From contig NZ_JAIEUJ010000002.1 of NCBI RefSeq assembly GCF_019802285.1, positions 868,001 through 932,000 on the forward strand: a stretch of DNA of 64,000 bases, in the 5' to 3' direction. Below are positions 36,282 through 46,702 of the stretch, one piece after another. Source of the DNA: Novilysobacter antarcticus. Its GTDB lineage: Bacteria; Pseudomonadota; Gammaproteobacteria; Xanthomonadales; Xanthomonadaceae. How positions within the stretch are numbered: position 1 is the stretch's first letter; every line of letters starts with the position of its first letter. A model generated the notes under the pieces. The model searched no databases and was not told the origin of the DNA. It saw only the letters and a list, made by a program, of their open reading frames with translations. The position numbers and the translations under genes were made by a program.

Positions 36282-37118
36282 TCAGGCCTCGAAGCCACCA
36301 GCGACGGCTTCGGTCACCGGCGCGTCCCCCACCATCTGGCGCCACGCAACATACACCGCGCCGCCCAGCACCGGCAGCAGGATCGCCATCAGCAGCAGCT
36401 GCGTGGCGAACATCGCGGCGTGGGCGCCGATGACGAACGCCAGCACTGCGCCCACCAGCTGCAACGCGAGGCTCAGCGCGATCATGCCGATCACCAACAG
36501 CACCAACATCACCAGAAACGCGCCCAGATTGCGCAGGCAGGCACGCAGACTCAGCTGCATCGCGGGGAAGGCCTTGCGCGGGGTGAAGATGACCTCGGGA
36601 ATCGCCACGAAGGTAAAAAATCCGGCCACGACGCCGATCACAACCGCCGCCACCATCCAGCTGAACAACGCGCCCAGCGGCAGTGACTCCACCAATGCCG
36701 GATCGGGATTGGTCTGCAGCTCGACCATCACCGCGGAAATGCGCTGCAGCTGCTCCGACCCCACCATCGCCACCAGCAGGATCACCAGCGCGACCATGGC
36801 AAGGAACTGCGGCAGCAACATGGCGAGCAGGCGCGGCGCCTTGCCATCGCGCACGCCCTGCAGCAGGTGGCGCGGGCTGGCCGGCAGGCCCCGGTCGACC
36901 TCGCGGGCGGCATAGACGATGCCGGCGAACAGGATCGGCCCGGCCACCGCCATCAGGGCGCTCAGCCACACCTGCCCGCCCAGCGAGCCCAGTGCCGACA
37001 GCCCCCCCCAGATCAGACCCAGTAGTCCCAGCGTCAAAGGCGCCTTGCGCAGCAATGCAATGCCACCCAGCAACCACTCGGCCCCGGCGCCCATGGGCAC
37101 CTTGCGAATCTCGTTCAT
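36282..37118 (-). CDS. BPSS1780-type multi-pass membrane protein, paralogue 2
   Basis: 278 residues, five to six transmembrane helices. The start motif AGAEWLLGGIALLRKAPLTLGLLGLIWG and GIVYAAREVDRGLPASPRHLLQG match the BPSS1780-family pattern. I place the start at 37118 since AGGGAG is nine bases upstream; an ATG at 37127 is directly against the ribosome site. Tandem with the preceding-described paralogue, which lies downstream of it in the same direction, so both probably share a transcript. Function unknown. Confidence 0.85.
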   Translation of the reverse strand: MNEIRKVPMGAGAEWLLGGIALLRKAPLTLGLLGLIWGGLSALGSLGGQVWLSALMAVAGPILFAGIVYAAREVDRGLPASPRHLLQGVRDGKAPRLLAMLLPQFLAMVALVILLVAMVGSEQLQRISAVMVELQTNPDPALVESLPLGALFSWMVAAVVIGVVAGFFTFVAIPEVIFTPRKAFPAMQLSLRACLRNLGAFLVMLVLLVIGMIALSLALQLVGAVLAFVIGAHAAMFATQLLLMAILLPVLGGAVYVAWRQMVGDAPVTEAVAGGFEA

Positions 37119-37224
37119 CCCGCTCATCTCCCTGAAACCACTGATCCCGTGGGCCGCAATCGCGGCGCCCCTGCCCGCTCAATTGCGCGCCTTCCCCGCC
37201 CCGGAGGCGCCGGTCGCGTCCCGG

Positions 37225-37956
37225 TCAACCGCTCACACGCGCCAGTCCAGTGGCATGGTGCACGAACCGGCGCATGACCCGGCGCCCTTCCGGCGTTGCG
37301 GCGACATTGGCCAGCATCGCCGCAGGATCCAACCCCTCGCGCTGCAACGCAACCTTGCGCGCCTGGATGTAGCCGCGCATGTGGGTGGCGCTGAATTCCG
37401 GATGGAACTGCACGCCCCAGGCATTGTCGCCCCAGCGGAACGCCTGGATCGGTTCCAACGCGGAGCGCGCCAGTACGACCGCTCCATCGGGCACCTTCAG
37501 CACGCTCTGCTGATGGGTCAGCTGCACGGAAAAACGCTCGGGCATTGGCGCGAGGAGGACGTCATCGGACGCTGTCGGCAGCAGCTCGATCTCGAAGGTG
37601 CCCATTTCCCGGCCGGATGGGTTTTCGCCCACCTCGCCACCCAACGCGTGGGCCAGCAACTGGTGCCCGTAGCAGATACCGAAGATCGGGAAACCGGCAC
37701 GCGCGGCGTCGCCCAGCCAGGCTGCGGTGGCTTCGCTCCAGTCACGGCGTTCGGTGACCATGGCGCCGGAGCCGGTCACGATCACGCCGGCGAAGCCCGC
37801 GGTGGACGGCAGGCTCTCACCGGCCTCCACGTTGACCGATACCACGCGCTCACGCGGCAGCCCGCTGGCAACGCGGATCCAGTGCGGGAAAGCGCCATGG
37901 CGGCGCATCGATGCGACCGGCTGGCCGGTTTCGACGATCAGGAAGGGAGCAGTCAA
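37225..37956 (-). CDS. Class I glutamine amidotransferase (GuaA-like)
   Basis: 243 residues. Stand-alone class I amidotransferase with nucleophile Cys95 in GICYGHQLL, and His185/Glu187 in GVQFHPEFS completing the triad; the [11 protein letters not shown] loop is also typical. Such stand-alone proteins are often annotated as GMP synthase-like, and some hydrolyse gamma-glutamyl compounds or polyamine conjugates; the gene here has no obvious acceptor subunit partner. The upstream gap holds a minus-strand terminator that separates it from the glyQ region. Confidence 0.92.
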   Translation of the reverse strand: MTAPFLIVETGQPVASMRRHGAFPHWIRVASGLPRERVVSVNVEAGESLPSTAGFAGVIVTGSGAMVTERRDWSEATAAWLGDAARAGFPIFGICYGHQLLAHALGGEVGENPSGREMGTFEIELLPTASDDVLLAPMPERFSVQLTHQQSVLKVPDGAVVLARSALEPIQAFRWGDNAWGVQFHPEFSATHMRGYIQARKVALQREGLDPAAMLANVAATPEGRRVMRRFVHHATGLARVSG

Positions 37957-37996
37957 CGGCAGGGTTCCAGTCAGGCGCGGCGAGCCGCGCGGCAGT

Positions 37997-38020
37997 AAAA
38001 AAGCGGCCCCCTCAGGGCCG
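37997..38020 (-). terminator. Minus-strand terminator between glyQ and the amidotransferase gene
   Basis: On the minus strand, CGGCCC-tgagg-GGGCCG is followed by C and six T. It reads away from glyQ and towards the amidotransferase start, so it would stop antisense transcription coming from the glyQ side. Confidence 0.5.
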
Positions 38021-38024
38021 GACG

Positions 38025-38030
38025 TATACT
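38025..38030 (+). promoter_or_regulatory. Candidate -10 box for glyQS
   Basis: TATACT 30 nt upstream of the glyQ ATG; no evident -35 box. Confidence 0.4.
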
Positions 38031-38060
38031 ACCGTGCTTTGTTCCCACGGCCTTTCCAGC

Positions 38061-39011
38061 ATGTCGCAGACCGATCCCGGCACCCCGGCTCCGCCGACCT
38101 TCCAGCAGCTGATCCAGCGACTCAACGCGTTCTGGGCCAACCAGGGTTGCGTGCTGATCCAGCCGCTGGACCTAGAAGTCGGCGCCGGCACCTTCCACCC
38201 GGCGACCTTCCTGCGTGCGATCGGTCCGGAACCGTGGAACGCCGCCTACGTCCAGCCTTGCCGCCGTCCGACCGATGGCCGCTACGGCGACAATCCCAAC
38301 CGCCTGCAGCGCTACTACCAGTACCAGGTGGCGATGAAGCCCAGCCCGGACAACATCGTCGAGCTGTATTTCGACTCGCTCAAGGCGCTCGGTGTGGATC
38401 CGCTGGTGCACGATCTGCGCCTGGTCGAGGACAACTGGGAATCGCCGACCCTCGGCGCCTGGGGCCTGGGCTGGGAAGTCTGGCTGAACGGCATGGAGGT
38501 GACCCAGTTCACCTACTTCCAGCAGGCGGGCGGGATGGAATGCCGGCCGGTGCTGGGCGAGATCACCTACGGTCTGGAGCGCCTGTGCATGTACCTGCAG
38601 GGCGTGGACAACGTATTCGACCTGGTCTGGACCTACGGTCCGGACGGCCACCCGGTGACCTACCGCGACGTGTACCACCAGAACGAGGTCGAGCAGAGCA
38701 CCTACAACTTCGAGCACGCCAACGTGGAGGTGCTGCTGCGCCGGTTCGACGAGTGCGAGGCCGAGGCGCTGGCGATGGTCGAACTCAACCTGCCGCTGCC
38801 GGCCTATGAGCAGGTCATGAAGGCCAGCCATTGCTTCAACCTGCTGGACGCGCGCCGCGCGATTTCGGTAACCGAGCGCCAGCGCTACATCCTGCGCGTG
38901 CGCAAGATCTCCCACGCCGTTGCCGAGGCGTATTTCGCCCAGCGTGAAGCGCTCGGCTTTCCCGGGTTGCGCGCTGCCCCGGCTGCGGCAACTCCGGCGG
39001 AGACACTGTGA
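38061..39011 (+). CDS. glyQ: Glycyl-tRNA synthetase alpha subunit
   Basis: 316 residues. Class II catalytic subunit of the alpha2beta2 glycyl-tRNA synthetase. Signature stretches: [58 protein letters not shown] and the [11 protein letters not shown] region. Start at 38061, 24 nt from the likely RNA start. The stop overlaps the glyS start by one base, the usual arrangement. Confidence 0.98.
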   Translation: MSQTDPGTPAPPTFQQLIQRLNAFWANQGCVLIQPLDLEVGAGTFHPATFLRAIGPEPWNAAYVQPCRRPTDGRYGDNPNRLQRYYQYQVAMKPSPDNIVELYFDSLKALGVDPLVHDLRLVEDNWESPTLGAWGLGWEVWLNGMEVTQFTYFQQAGGMECRPVLGEITYGLERLCMYLQGVDNVFDLVWTYGPDGHPVTYRDVYHQNEVEQSTYNFEHANVEVLLRRFDECEAEALAMVELNLPLPAYEQVMKASHCFNLLDARRAISVTERQRYILRVRKISHAVAEAYFAQREALGFPGLRAAPAAATPAETL

Positions 39012-41101
39012 TGACTGCTTCAGACCACACCTCAATGCAACCACTGTTGATTGAACTGGGTACCGAAGAACTGCCGGTCAAGGCGCTGCCGGGCCTGGCT
39101 CGGGCCTTCTTCGACGGCATGATTGACGGCCTCGCCAAACGCGGGATCGCCTTCGAGCGCGACGGGGCCAAACCGCTGTACACGCCGCGTCGCCTGGCGG
39201 TACTGCTGCCCGGCGTGGCCAGCGAGCAGCCCGAGCAGTCCGCCGAGGTGCTCGGCCCGTATCTCAACATCGCGCTGGACGCCGACGGCCAGCCCACCCG
39301 CGCGCTGCAGGGCTTTGCCGCCAAGGCCGGCGTGGAATGGACCGCGCTGGACAAGACCAGCGACAACAAGGGCGAGCGCTTCGTCCACCGTTCGGTGAAG
39401 CCGGGTGCGCGCACCGCGGATCTGCTGGGCGACATCGTGGGCGAGGCGTTGGCCGCGATGCCGATCCCCAAGTCGATGCGCTGGGGCAACCACGACTACA
39501 GCTTCGCCCGCCCGGTGCATTGGCTGGTTGCCCTGCTGGGAAGCGACGTGGTGGAGATGACTCTGCTGGGCGTGCGCAGTGACCGCATGAGCCGCGGCCA
39601 CCGTTTCATGCACGACAAACCGGTGTGGTTCACCGCGCCGGAGGATTACGTGGAGTCGCTGCGTGCGGCGAAGGTGCTGGTGGACCCCGACGAGCGCCGC
39701 GAGCGGATCGTGCAGCAGGTCCGGGCGGCGGCCTCTGCCTGCGGTGGTGAGGCGCGGATCGATCCGGGCATCCTGGAAGAGGTCAACGGCCTGGTCGAAT
39801 GGCCCAGTGCGGTGACCTGCGGGTTTGAAACCGAATTCCTCGCGATCCCGGCCGAGGCCCTGATCGCGACCATGGAAACCAACCAGAAATTCTTCCCGGT
39901 GCTGGGCGCGGACGGCAAGCTGAGCGAGCACTTCGTCGGCATCGCCAACATCGAGAGCACCGACGTGGAACAGGTGCGCCAAGGCTACGAGCGGGTCATC
40001 CGGCCACGCTTCAGCGACGCCAAGTTCTTCTTCGTGGAGGACATGAAGCAGGGCCTGGCCTCGATGGTCGCCGGACTGGCCCACGTCACCTATCAGGGCA
40101 AGCTGGGCAGCGTCGCCGACAAGGTGGCACGCGTCGCCGCGCTGGCCGAGTCGATTGCCGGCCAGATCGGCGCGGATCCGGCCCAGGCCCGCCGCGCCGC
40201 CGAGTTGTCCAAGGCCGACCTGCAGTCACGTCTGGTGGGCGAGTTCCCCGAGCTGCAGGGCATCGCGGGACGGTACTACGCGGCGGTCGAGAACGAGCCG
40301 GTGGAGATCGCGAACGCCATCGACGAGGCCTACCTGCCACGGGTGTCGGGCGACGCCATAGCTCCATCCCCGCTGGGTCAGGTGCTGGCGATCGCCGAGC
40401 GGCTGGACACCCTTGCCGGCGGCTTCGCCGCGGGCCTGAAGCCGACCGGCAACAAGGATCCGTTCGCGCTGCGCCGCAACGCGCTGGGGCTGGCGCGGAC
40501 GCTGCTGGAAGGCGGCCACGAGCTGCTGCTGCACGACCTGGTCGAGCGCGCGCTGGCGGCGCAACCGGTCCAGCACCCCGACATCAGTGCCTTCGATATC
40601 ACCGCCTTCGTGTACGACCGCCTGCGCGGTTATTACGCCGACCGCGGCGTGTCGCCGCAGCAGTTCGAGGCGGTCAGTCACGTCGCCCACGACTCGCTGC
40701 CCGACTTCGGCCGCCGCCTCGCCGCGATCGGCGAGTTCGCCACCCTTCCCGAGGCAGCCGCGCTGGCCGCGGCCAACAAGCGCAGCCGCAACATCCTGCG
40801 CAAGGCCGAAGGTGCCGTGGCCGACACCATCGATGCCGCGTTGTTCGCCGAACCGGCCGAACGCGAACTGGCCGAGGCCATCGATGCCGCCATCGCCGAC
40901 ACCGACCCGTTGCTGGACGCGGGCGATTACGTCGCCGTGCTCGGCCGTCTGGCCCGGCTGCGGCCGCAGGTGGATGCGTTCTTCGAGCAGGTAATGGTCA
41001 ACGCGGATGACGCGGCGGTGCGCAGCAACCGCCTCGCCCTGCTGCGCCGCCTCAGCGATCGCCTCGGCAGCGTGGCCGCCATCGAGCACCTGTCGGTCTG
41101 A
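39011..41101 (+). CDS. glyS: Glycyl-tRNA synthetase beta subunit
   Basis: About 696 residues. Tetrameric GlyRS beta chain, needed for tRNA binding. Begins with the conserved [15 protein letters not shown], followed by the B3/4-like and HD-type domains ([13 protein letters not shown] near the middle) and an arginyl-type anticodon-binding C-terminal domain ([17 protein letters not shown] onward). ATG 39011 overlaps the glyQ stop as TGATG; a GTG one codon earlier is also possible. Ends before a perfect inverted repeat at 41131. Confidence 0.98.
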   Translation: MTASDHTSMQPLLIELGTEELPVKALPGLARAFFDGMIDGLAKRGIAFERDGAKPLYTPRRLAVLLPGVASEQPEQSAEVLGPYLNIALDADGQPTRALQGFAAKAGVEWTALDKTSDNKGERFVHRSVKPGARTADLLGDIVGEALAAMPIPKSMRWGNHDYSFARPVHWLVALLGSDVVEMTLLGVRSDRMSRGHRFMHDKPVWFTAPEDYVESLRAAKVLVDPDERRERIVQQVRAAASACGGEARIDPGILEEVNGLVEWPSAVTCGFETEFLAIPAEALIATMETNQKFFPVLGADGKLSEHFVGIANIESTDVEQVRQGYERVIRPRFSDAKFFFVEDMKQGLASMVAGLAHVTYQGKLGSVADKVARVAALAESIAGQIGADPAQARRAAELSKADLQSRLVGEFPELQGIAGRYYAAVENEPVEIANAIDEAYLPRVSGDAIAPSPLGQVLAIAERLDTLAGGFAAGLKPTGNKDPFALRRNALGLARTLLEGGHELLLHDLVERALAAQPVQHPDISAFDITAFVYDRLRGYYADRGVSPQQFEAVSHVAHDSLPDFGRRLAAIGEFATLPEAAALAAANKRSRNILRKAEGAVADTIDAALFAEPAERELAEAIDAAIADTDPLLDAGDYVAVLGRLARLRPQVDAFFEQVMVNADDAAVRSNRLALLRRLSDRLGSVAAIEHLSV

Positions 41102-41130
41102 TCCGTGGCCCGATGGGGATTCGGGTTTGC

Positions 41131-41166
41131 CTCCTTAGCCGGCGCCACTGGCTGCCGGCTAAGGAG
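41131..41166. terminator. Perfect 13-bp inverted repeat between converging glyS and oleC
   Basis: CTCCTTAGCCGGC (41131-41143) and GCCGGCTAAGGAG (41154-41166) with a 10-nt loop. No T run on either side, so it may end both transcripts weakly or act as an RNA-stabilising structure. Confidence 0.5.
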
Positions 41167-41254
41167 CGTCAATAGCAGACAGTGACGCGGCGCGCGGTGC
41201 TTGCGGAAGAGACCGGGTCAGCCGGCAAAGCGCGATAACGCGGAGCGATCCGCC

Positions 41255-42961
41255 CTAGCTTTGCCGGGCCGCCCACAGGGCCAGCTTCTCCCGCCCGATC
41301 TTGGCGTTGTGGCGGATATCGACGGGGAATCCCGGGTGCAGCGCAAACCGTTGGATCGCGGCCAGCGACGGACACGTGCGGGCCATCTCGCGCAGATCCC
41401 GCTCGATGGCGGGCCACTCGCGACGATGCACCCCCGGCGCCAGCTCGACGCACAACACCGGCTGCTGCGCCCCAAAAGTACCGACGCCGACCAGCGCCGT
41501 GCGCCGCACCCGCGGATGGGTGTTGAACACCGGCTCGACCTGTTCGGTGTAAAGCGGCCCTGCAGCCGTCTCCACGCGATGCGACTTGCGCCCGCAGAAC
41601 CACAACCGTCCCCGCGCGTCCAGATAGCCCAGATCGCCCATCCGGTGGACGACGCGCTCTTCGCTCGCCGTCGGCGCGCTCCCATTCGAGGTGGTCGAGC
41701 GGCTTGAAACAGCTATCTGCTCGCGGATCTTCGCCGACCGGGTCTGCGCGTCGCGGTTGAAGTAGCGGTCGGTCGCGGTCGGTCCGGCGACGGTGATCTC
41801 GCCGACCTGACCGTCCGCCACGCACAACGCGTCAGACCAATCGGCGATCGGCGCGTCGCTGATGGCGATGATGCGTACCACGTTCGGCGCGGTCGGCTCG
41901 CCGACACAGGTGCCCGCACCGGCTTCGGTCGCCTCGCGGGTGGCCTGCAGTTCGCGGCCCTCGATCATCGCCACCGGCAGGGATTCGGTTGCACCGTATG
42001 GCGTCCAGAAGCGCGCGTCGGCGGGCAGCAGGTCCCGCAGCGTAGCCACCACATCGGCCGGCACCGGCGCACCGGCCGACATCACCCGCTTCAGGCTCGG
42101 CAACGGCTCGCCGTAGCGCGCCAGCACCGCCATCAGCGCCGGGGATCCAAACAGCTGGTCGACGCCGAATCGATCGATCGCGTCGTGCAGTTTGCGCGGA
42201 TCGGCGTCGGCCGGCCGGGTCGGGTCCATGTCGGGGATGATCGAGGTCACTCCCAGCGCCGGATCAAACAGGGCGAACGGGGGGAACGTCGGCAGGTTCA
42301 CCCCGCCGGGCTCGATGCCGAACGCATCTCGCAGCATCTCGACCTGGGCGAGGAAATGGCGATGCCGGTACACCACGCCCTTGGGCACGCCGGTGGAGCC
42401 ACTGGTAAACAGGATCGCGGCAACATCATCGGCGTCTGTCGGGGCTGGCGCAGCCGCCTCGCCGGATGCGATTGCCCGGGCCCCGTCACCCTCGACCTGG
42501 GCCAGCGTCGCGTCGCTCAGCCACGGCCGGCGTGCGGTGGTGATCGCCAGCCGCGCAGACTTCGCCCAGCCCAGCAGGCGACGCGCGAGATGCGCCAGAC
42601 CGATGCCGATGAAGGCATCCGGCTGCGCCTCGTCCAGGCACTGGCGCAGCGCGCGCCGGTCAATGCCGGGATCGACCAGCACCGGCACGGCGCCAGCCTT
42701 GAACAGCGCAAACATCAGCAGGAAGAATTCCGGCGACGGCCGCACCATCACCACGACGCGACTGCCGCTGCCGGCCCCGCGCAGCGCCAGCCCGGCGGCG
42801 ATCGCATTGCTGCGCGCTTCAAGTTGCGCATAGGTCAAGCTGACGTCGTAGCTCGCCAGCCCATCGCGCCGGCGGGTGCCCGGGCAGCGCATCGCGACCC
42901 GGTCGGGATACTGCGCGGCCAGTCGCGGCAGGGCTGCGGCGATGTTGCTGGAATCAGTCAC
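41255..42961 (-). CDS. oleC: OleC, AMP-dependent beta-lactone synthetase of olefin biosynthesis
   Basis: 568 residues, ANL superfamily adenylating enzyme. AMP-binding P-loop ILFTSGSTGVPKGVVYRHRHF, WTPYGATESLPVA and the late GDLGYLDARGRLWFCGRK motif are seen. The GMPxLVDPGIxRRAL-like VPVLVDPGIDRRALRQCL and the HPGFPVDIRHNAKIGREKLA end are characteristic of OleC, which converts the beta-hydroxy acid made by OleA/OleD to a beta-lactone. The GTG start at 42961 overlaps oleB by 8 nt (GTGACTGA), so the two are translationally coupled. oleA and oleD are not next to it. Confidence 0.92.
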   Translation of the reverse strand: MTDSSNIAAALPRLAAQYPDRVAMRCPGTRRRDGLASYDVSLTYAQLEARSNAIAAGLALRGAGSGSRVVVMVRPSPEFFLLMFALFKAGAVPVLVDPGIDRRALRQCLDEAQPDAFIGIGLAHLARRLLGWAKSARLAITTARRPWLSDATLAQVEGDGARAIASGEAAAPAPTDADDVAAILFTSGSTGVPKGVVYRHRHFLAQVEMLRDAFGIEPGGVNLPTFPPFALFDPALGVTSIIPDMDPTRPADADPRKLHDAIDRFGVDQLFGSPALMAVLARYGEPLPSLKRVMSAGAPVPADVVATLRDLLPADARFWTPYGATESLPVAMIEGRELQATREATEAGAGTCVGEPTAPNVVRIIAISDAPIADWSDALCVADGQVGEITVAGPTATDRYFNRDAQTRSAKIREQIAVSSRSTTSNGSAPTASEERVVHRMGDLGYLDARGRLWFCGRKSHRVETAAGPLYTEQVEPVFNTHPRVRRTALVGVGTFGAQQPVLCVELAPGVHRREWPAIERDLREMARTCPSLAAIQRFALHPGFPVDIRHNAKIGREKLALWAARQS

Positions 42962-43874
42962 GGGGCAGCGGATGGCTGTCGAGGAACGTGCGGATGGCCG
43001 GGACCAGAACTTCGTGTCGATCTTCCAGTACGTAATGACCGGCGTCCTCGAACGCGTGCACCTCGGCGCGCGGAAGCGCGTCGGTGAAACCCTTCAGGAA
43101 GTGGCGGTCGAACACGAAATCCCGCAGCCCCCAGCCCAGGAATACCGGGCGGTCGGCGAACTCCGGCAGACGCCGTCCGGCCTCGACCACCAGCGGCCAC
43201 GCGCGATCGCCTTCTGCCAGCGGGATGTCCTGCATGAAGCGCAGCGTGCTGATCGCGTTGTTCCAGCCGTTGTAGGGGGCGATGTAGCCGCGGCGCACGT
43301 CGGCCGGCAACGAGCGCGTGGTGCCCATCCAGGCCGCGCCGCGCGCGAAAAGGTTGAAGTGCCGGATCAGGAAGCCGCCAATCCTGGAATCCCGCCCGAA
43401 GCTCAAGCGCTTGGGCATCCGCTTGGCCGCCGGCAACGGGAACGCCGCGGTATTGAGCACCACCAATCGCTTGACCTGATCGGCGTGCCGCAGCGCCCAG
43501 CCAAACCCGATCATGCCGCCCCAGTCGTGCACCGCCAGCGTCACCGGGCCGGTGATGCGCAGATGACGCAACAGCGCGTCAACGTCGTCCACCCGCGACT
43601 GCAGGGTGTAGTCGTAGCGCGGCGAGGCGTCGCGGGCATCATCCGGCCGATCCGACAGGCCCATGCCAACGTGGTCGGGGACGATGCAGCGGTAGCGGTC
43701 GGACAGGCCGCGCACCAGATGCCGCCAGTAGAAACTCCACGAAGGGTTGCCGTGCAACATGACCACCACCTCGCCGTCGCGCGGACCTTCGTCGAGGAAA
43801 CTCATCCCGATACCCGGCCGGACCTCGAAGCGGGCGGGAGTGAACGGATAGTCGGGGAAGTCGCTTGCTGTCAT
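42954..43874 (-). CDS. oleB: OleB, haloalkane-dehalogenase-fold beta-lactone decarboxylase
   Basis: 306 residues. Alpha/beta hydrolase of the haloalkane dehalogenase type: HGNPSWSFYWRHLV, the nucleophile Asp117 in VHDWGGMIGFGWA (Asp rather than Ser) and the catalytic His280 in DAGHYVLED. OleB turns the beta-lactone made by OleC into a long-chain alkene plus CO2. The direct overlap with oleC makes the assignment firm. ATG at 43874. Divergent from argS. Confidence 0.92.
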   Translation of the reverse strand: MTASDFPDYPFTPARFEVRPGIGMSFLDEGPRDGEVVVMLHGNPSWSFYWRHLVRGLSDRYRCIVPDHVGMGLSDRPDDARDASPRYDYTLQSRVDDVDALLRHLRITGPVTLAVHDWGGMIGFGWALRHADQVKRLVVLNTAAFPLPAAKRMPKRLSFGRDSRIGGFLIRHFNLFARGAAWMGTTRSLPADVRRGYIAPYNGWNNAISTLRFMQDIPLAEGDRAWPLVVEAGRRLPEFADRPVFLGWGLRDFVFDRHFLKGFTDALPRAEVHAFEDAGHYVLEDRHEVLVPAIRTFLDSHPLPRD

Positions 43875-44061
43875 TGCCGGCTCTTGCAGGTCCCGCACGA
43901 CGACCCGAGGCCAGGCGGAGAGTGGGCCATTATCGGCTGCCGGGACCGCGAACGCACCGCAGCCATTGCAAACCACCGCATGGCGTGGCGCGGAGGAGCG
44001 AGTTAGAGCCCACCCTGGACGCCGCTTCAGGGCTTGCCAGACCGTCCGGACGCGCCGTTGC

Positions 44062-44084
44062 GAACCGGGTAAAATGCCCGGTTC
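44062..44084 (+). promoter_or_regulatory. argS promoter (-10 inside an inverted repeat)
   Basis: GAACCGGG-TAAAATG-CCCGGTTC: TAAAAT at 44070-44075 looks like a -10 and is flanked by a perfect 8-bp inverted repeat. RNA would start near 44082, 24 nt before the GTG start of argS. Confidence 0.4.
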
Positions 44085-44105
44085 CGCCGCATCCGCCGAG
44101 TTCCC

Positions 44106-45791
44106 GTGAAAGCCACCCTGCACGCCCTGATCGCGCAAGCCATCGACGCCCTCCGCGCCGCCGGCACCCTGCCCGCTGATCTGCCCACGCCCGATTTCGT
44201 CATCGAGCGCCCGAAGGCGCGCGTGCAGGGTGATTTCTCGACCAACGCCGCGATGTTGCTGGCCAAACCCGCGCGCTCCAATCCACGGGCGATCGCGCAG
44301 GCCCTGGTGGAAGCGCTTCCGTCGAACGCGGATATCGGCACGGTCGAGATCGCCGGTCCCGGCTTCATCAACTTCCACATCAACGAGGCCGCCTGGCGCC
44401 GCCAGCTGGGCGAGGTGTTTGCCCAGGGCGAGCGCTACGGACGCAACCGCAGCGGCGAGGGCCGGCGCGCCGGCGTGGAGTACGTCTCCGCCAATCCGAC
44501 CGGCCCGCTGCACGTCGGCCACGGCCGCGCGGCGGTGATCGGCGACTGCATCGCCCGGGTGCTGGACGCCAACGGCTGGGAAGTGGCGCGCGAGTACTAC
44601 TACAACGATGCCGGCGTGCAGATCGAAAACCTTGCGCTGTCGGTGCAGGCCCGCGCCCGCGGCATCGGCACCGATGACCCGGCGTGGCCCGAGAACGGCT
44701 ATCGCGGCGACTACATCGCCGACGTCGCCCAGGCCTATCTGGACGGCGCCAGCGTCGAGCTGGACGGCGAAGTGATCACCGGCGCGAAGGATGCCGACGA
44801 CCTCGATGCGATCCGCCGCTTCGCCGTCGCCTGGCTGCGCCGGGAGCAGAACAGCGATCTGGCCGCCTACGGGGTCGGCTTCGACGTGTACTTCCTGGAA
44901 AGCTCGCTGTATTCCGACGGCAAGGTCGAGGAAACGGTCGCCGCCCTCACCGCCAATGGCCACACCTACGAGGATGGCGGCGCGCTGTGGTTGCGGACCA
45001 CCGATTTTGGTGACGACAAGGACCGCGTGATGCGCAAGTCCGACGGCACCTACACCTACTTCGTGCCCGATGTCGCCTACCACCTGAGCAAATGGCAGCG
45101 CGGCTACGAGCGTGCGATCACCGAGCTGGGCGCTGACCACCACGGCTCGCTGGCCCGCGTCCGCGCCGGCCTGCAGGCATTGGATGCCGGCATTCCGCAG
45201 GGCTGGCCCGAGTACGTCCTGCACCAGATGGTGACGGTCATGCGCGGCGGCGAGGAAGTGAAGCTGTCCAAGCGCGCCGGCAGCTACCTGACCCTGCGCG
45301 AGCTGGTCGAGGAGGCCGGCCGCGATGCAACGCGCTGGTTCCTGGTCGCGCGCAAGCCCGACTCGCAGCTGACCTTCGACATCGACCTGGCCCGCAGCCA
45401 GTCGCTCGACAACCCGGTCTATTACGTCCAGGTCTCGCACGCACGGATGTGCGGGTTGATGCGCCAGCTCGACCAGCGTGGCCTGTCCTTCGACCGCGAC
45501 GCCGGCCTGCGACTGACCCTGGAAGACGACGCCGCGACGCACGAACTGGTGGTGACGTTGCTGCGCTACCCCGACGTGGTGGAGACGGCCGGCCGCGACC
45601 TGGAGCCGCATCAGGTGGCCGCCTACCTGCTGGAACTGGCGCAAGTCTTCCAGTCGTATTACAACGACCATCAGTTCCTGGTCGACGACGCCGACCAGCG
45701 CCATGCGCGACTGGTGCTGGCGATGGCAACCCGTCAGGTGCTGGCAAACGGTCTGGAATTACTGGGCGTAAGCGCCCCCGAGGTGATGTAA
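44106..45791 (+). CDS. argS: Arginyl-tRNA synthetase
   Basis: 561 residues, class I. Catalytic signatures: HVGHGR (HIGH-type) at 136-141 within [15 protein letters not shown], and KLSKRAG (KMSKS-type) near residue 383; the N-terminal Arg-tRNA-specific domain and C-terminal DALR anticodon domain are both complete. Start GTG at 44106. Stop is followed at once by the GTG of a SPOR gene, so the two are co-transcribed. Confidence 0.98.
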   Translation: MKATLHALIAQAIDALRAAGTLPADLPTPDFVIERPKARVQGDFSTNAAMLLAKPARSNPRAIAQALVEALPSNADIGTVEIAGPGFINFHINEAAWRRQLGEVFAQGERYGRNRSGEGRRAGVEYVSANPTGPLHVGHGRAAVIGDCIARVLDANGWEVAREYYYNDAGVQIENLALSVQARARGIGTDDPAWPENGYRGDYIADVAQAYLDGASVELDGEVITGAKDADDLDAIRRFAVAWLRREQNSDLAAYGVGFDVYFLESSLYSDGKVEETVAALTANGHTYEDGGALWLRTTDFGDDKDRVMRKSDGTYTYFVPDVAYHLSKWQRGYERAITELGADHHGSLARVRAGLQALDAGIPQGWPEYVLHQMVTVMRGGEEVKLSKRAGSYLTLRELVEEAGRDATRWFLVARKPDSQLTFDIDLARSQSLDNPVYYVQVSHARMCGLMRQLDQRGLSFDRDAGLRLTLEDDAATHELVVTLLRYPDVVETAGRDLEPHQVAAYLLELAQVFQSYYNDHQFLVDDADQRHARLVLAMATRQVLANGLELLGVSAPEVM

Positions 45792-46604
45792 GTGGCAGCA
45801 CGACGCGGTAAATCACAGGCGCGACGCAACCAGGGCAACAGCGGCATGCCCGGCTGGGCATGGATGATCCTGGGCATCCTGCTGACCATCGTGGCAATCC
45901 TGCTGCTGCCCAAGGTACTCAAGTCCGACGGTGACGGCTTCTTCCGCCCGCAGCCCAATCCCGATGCGCAACCCGCTCCGGTCGCGGTGGACGACAGCGT
46001 CGTCGGCGCCGGTGCCACCGACAAGCCAGCCGCCCCGGCCAGCGAAGGGCCGAAGTACGATTTCTATACCCTGCTCCCGGGCAAGGAAGTCGCGGTCAGT
46101 GATGCAGAGCTCGCCGCATCCGAACGCGCCGAAGAGCAGCGCGCAGAAGCTTTGCGCGCGGCGGCCGCGTTGCGCGGCGAGACCCCGGCGGCAGTGGTGG
46201 CCCGCAATCCAGACGCCGCCGACCCGGCCCTACCGAGTCCGGTGACCGAGGAGCCCGCGACCCCGGCGCCGACACGCACCACGCCACCGGCAACCACCGC
46301 CGCGACCGCACCTCCGGCGCCAGCGCCGGCCGCGACTGCTGCGGAAAGCAAGCCCGTCGCCGCCGCCGACGGCAGCCGTTACCTGCTGCAGGCCGGCGCC
46401 TTCCAGGCCTCCGGGCAGGCCGAAGAGCTGAAGGCGCAGCTGGCGATGATGGGCCTGAGCGCCCGCGTCGAACCGGCGCAGATCAACGGCAACACCGTCT
46501 ATCGCGTGCGGATGGGCCCGTACGGCAGCGCAGGTGACCTGGCCGATGCCAAGCGCAAGCTCGCCAGCAGCGGCGTCTCGGCGATGGCGATCAAGGCCCA
46601 GTAA
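45792..46604 (+). CDS. SPOR-domain membrane protein (FtsN-like)
   Basis: 270 residues. A basic cytoplasmic N terminus (~20 residues), one transmembrane helix (WAWMILGILLTIVAILLLP), a long Pro/Ala/Thr-rich periplasmic linker, and a C-terminal SPOR domain (SRYLLQAGAFQASGQAEEL to KRKLASSGVSAMAIKAQ, ~198-270) that binds glycan strands stripped of stem peptides at the division site. The layout is that of FtsN-type division proteins. It begins without any gap after argS, as in other gammaproteobacteria, hinting at a shared mRNA rather than a shared function. Confidence 0.92.
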   Translation: MAARRGKSQARRNQGNSGMPGWAWMILGILLTIVAILLLPKVLKSDGDGFFRPQPNPDAQPAPVAVDDSVVGAGATDKPAAPASEGPKYDFYTLLPGKEVAVSDAELAASERAEEQRAEALRAAAALRGETPAAVVARNPDAADPALPSPVTEEPATPAPTRTTPPATTAATAPPAPAPAATAAESKPVAAADGSRYLLQAGAFQASGQAEELKAQLAMMGLSARVEPAQINGNTVYRVRMGPYGSAGDLADAKRKLASSGVSAMAIKAQ

Positions 46605-46702
46605 GCCCGTCTACCACGTGGCAACGGCGCGCAGCCGCCGCGGCCCGTCCCGGCGACTGCGCGGCGTACGGACATGCGGTGCGCGCCCATATACGGAAAG
46701 CT

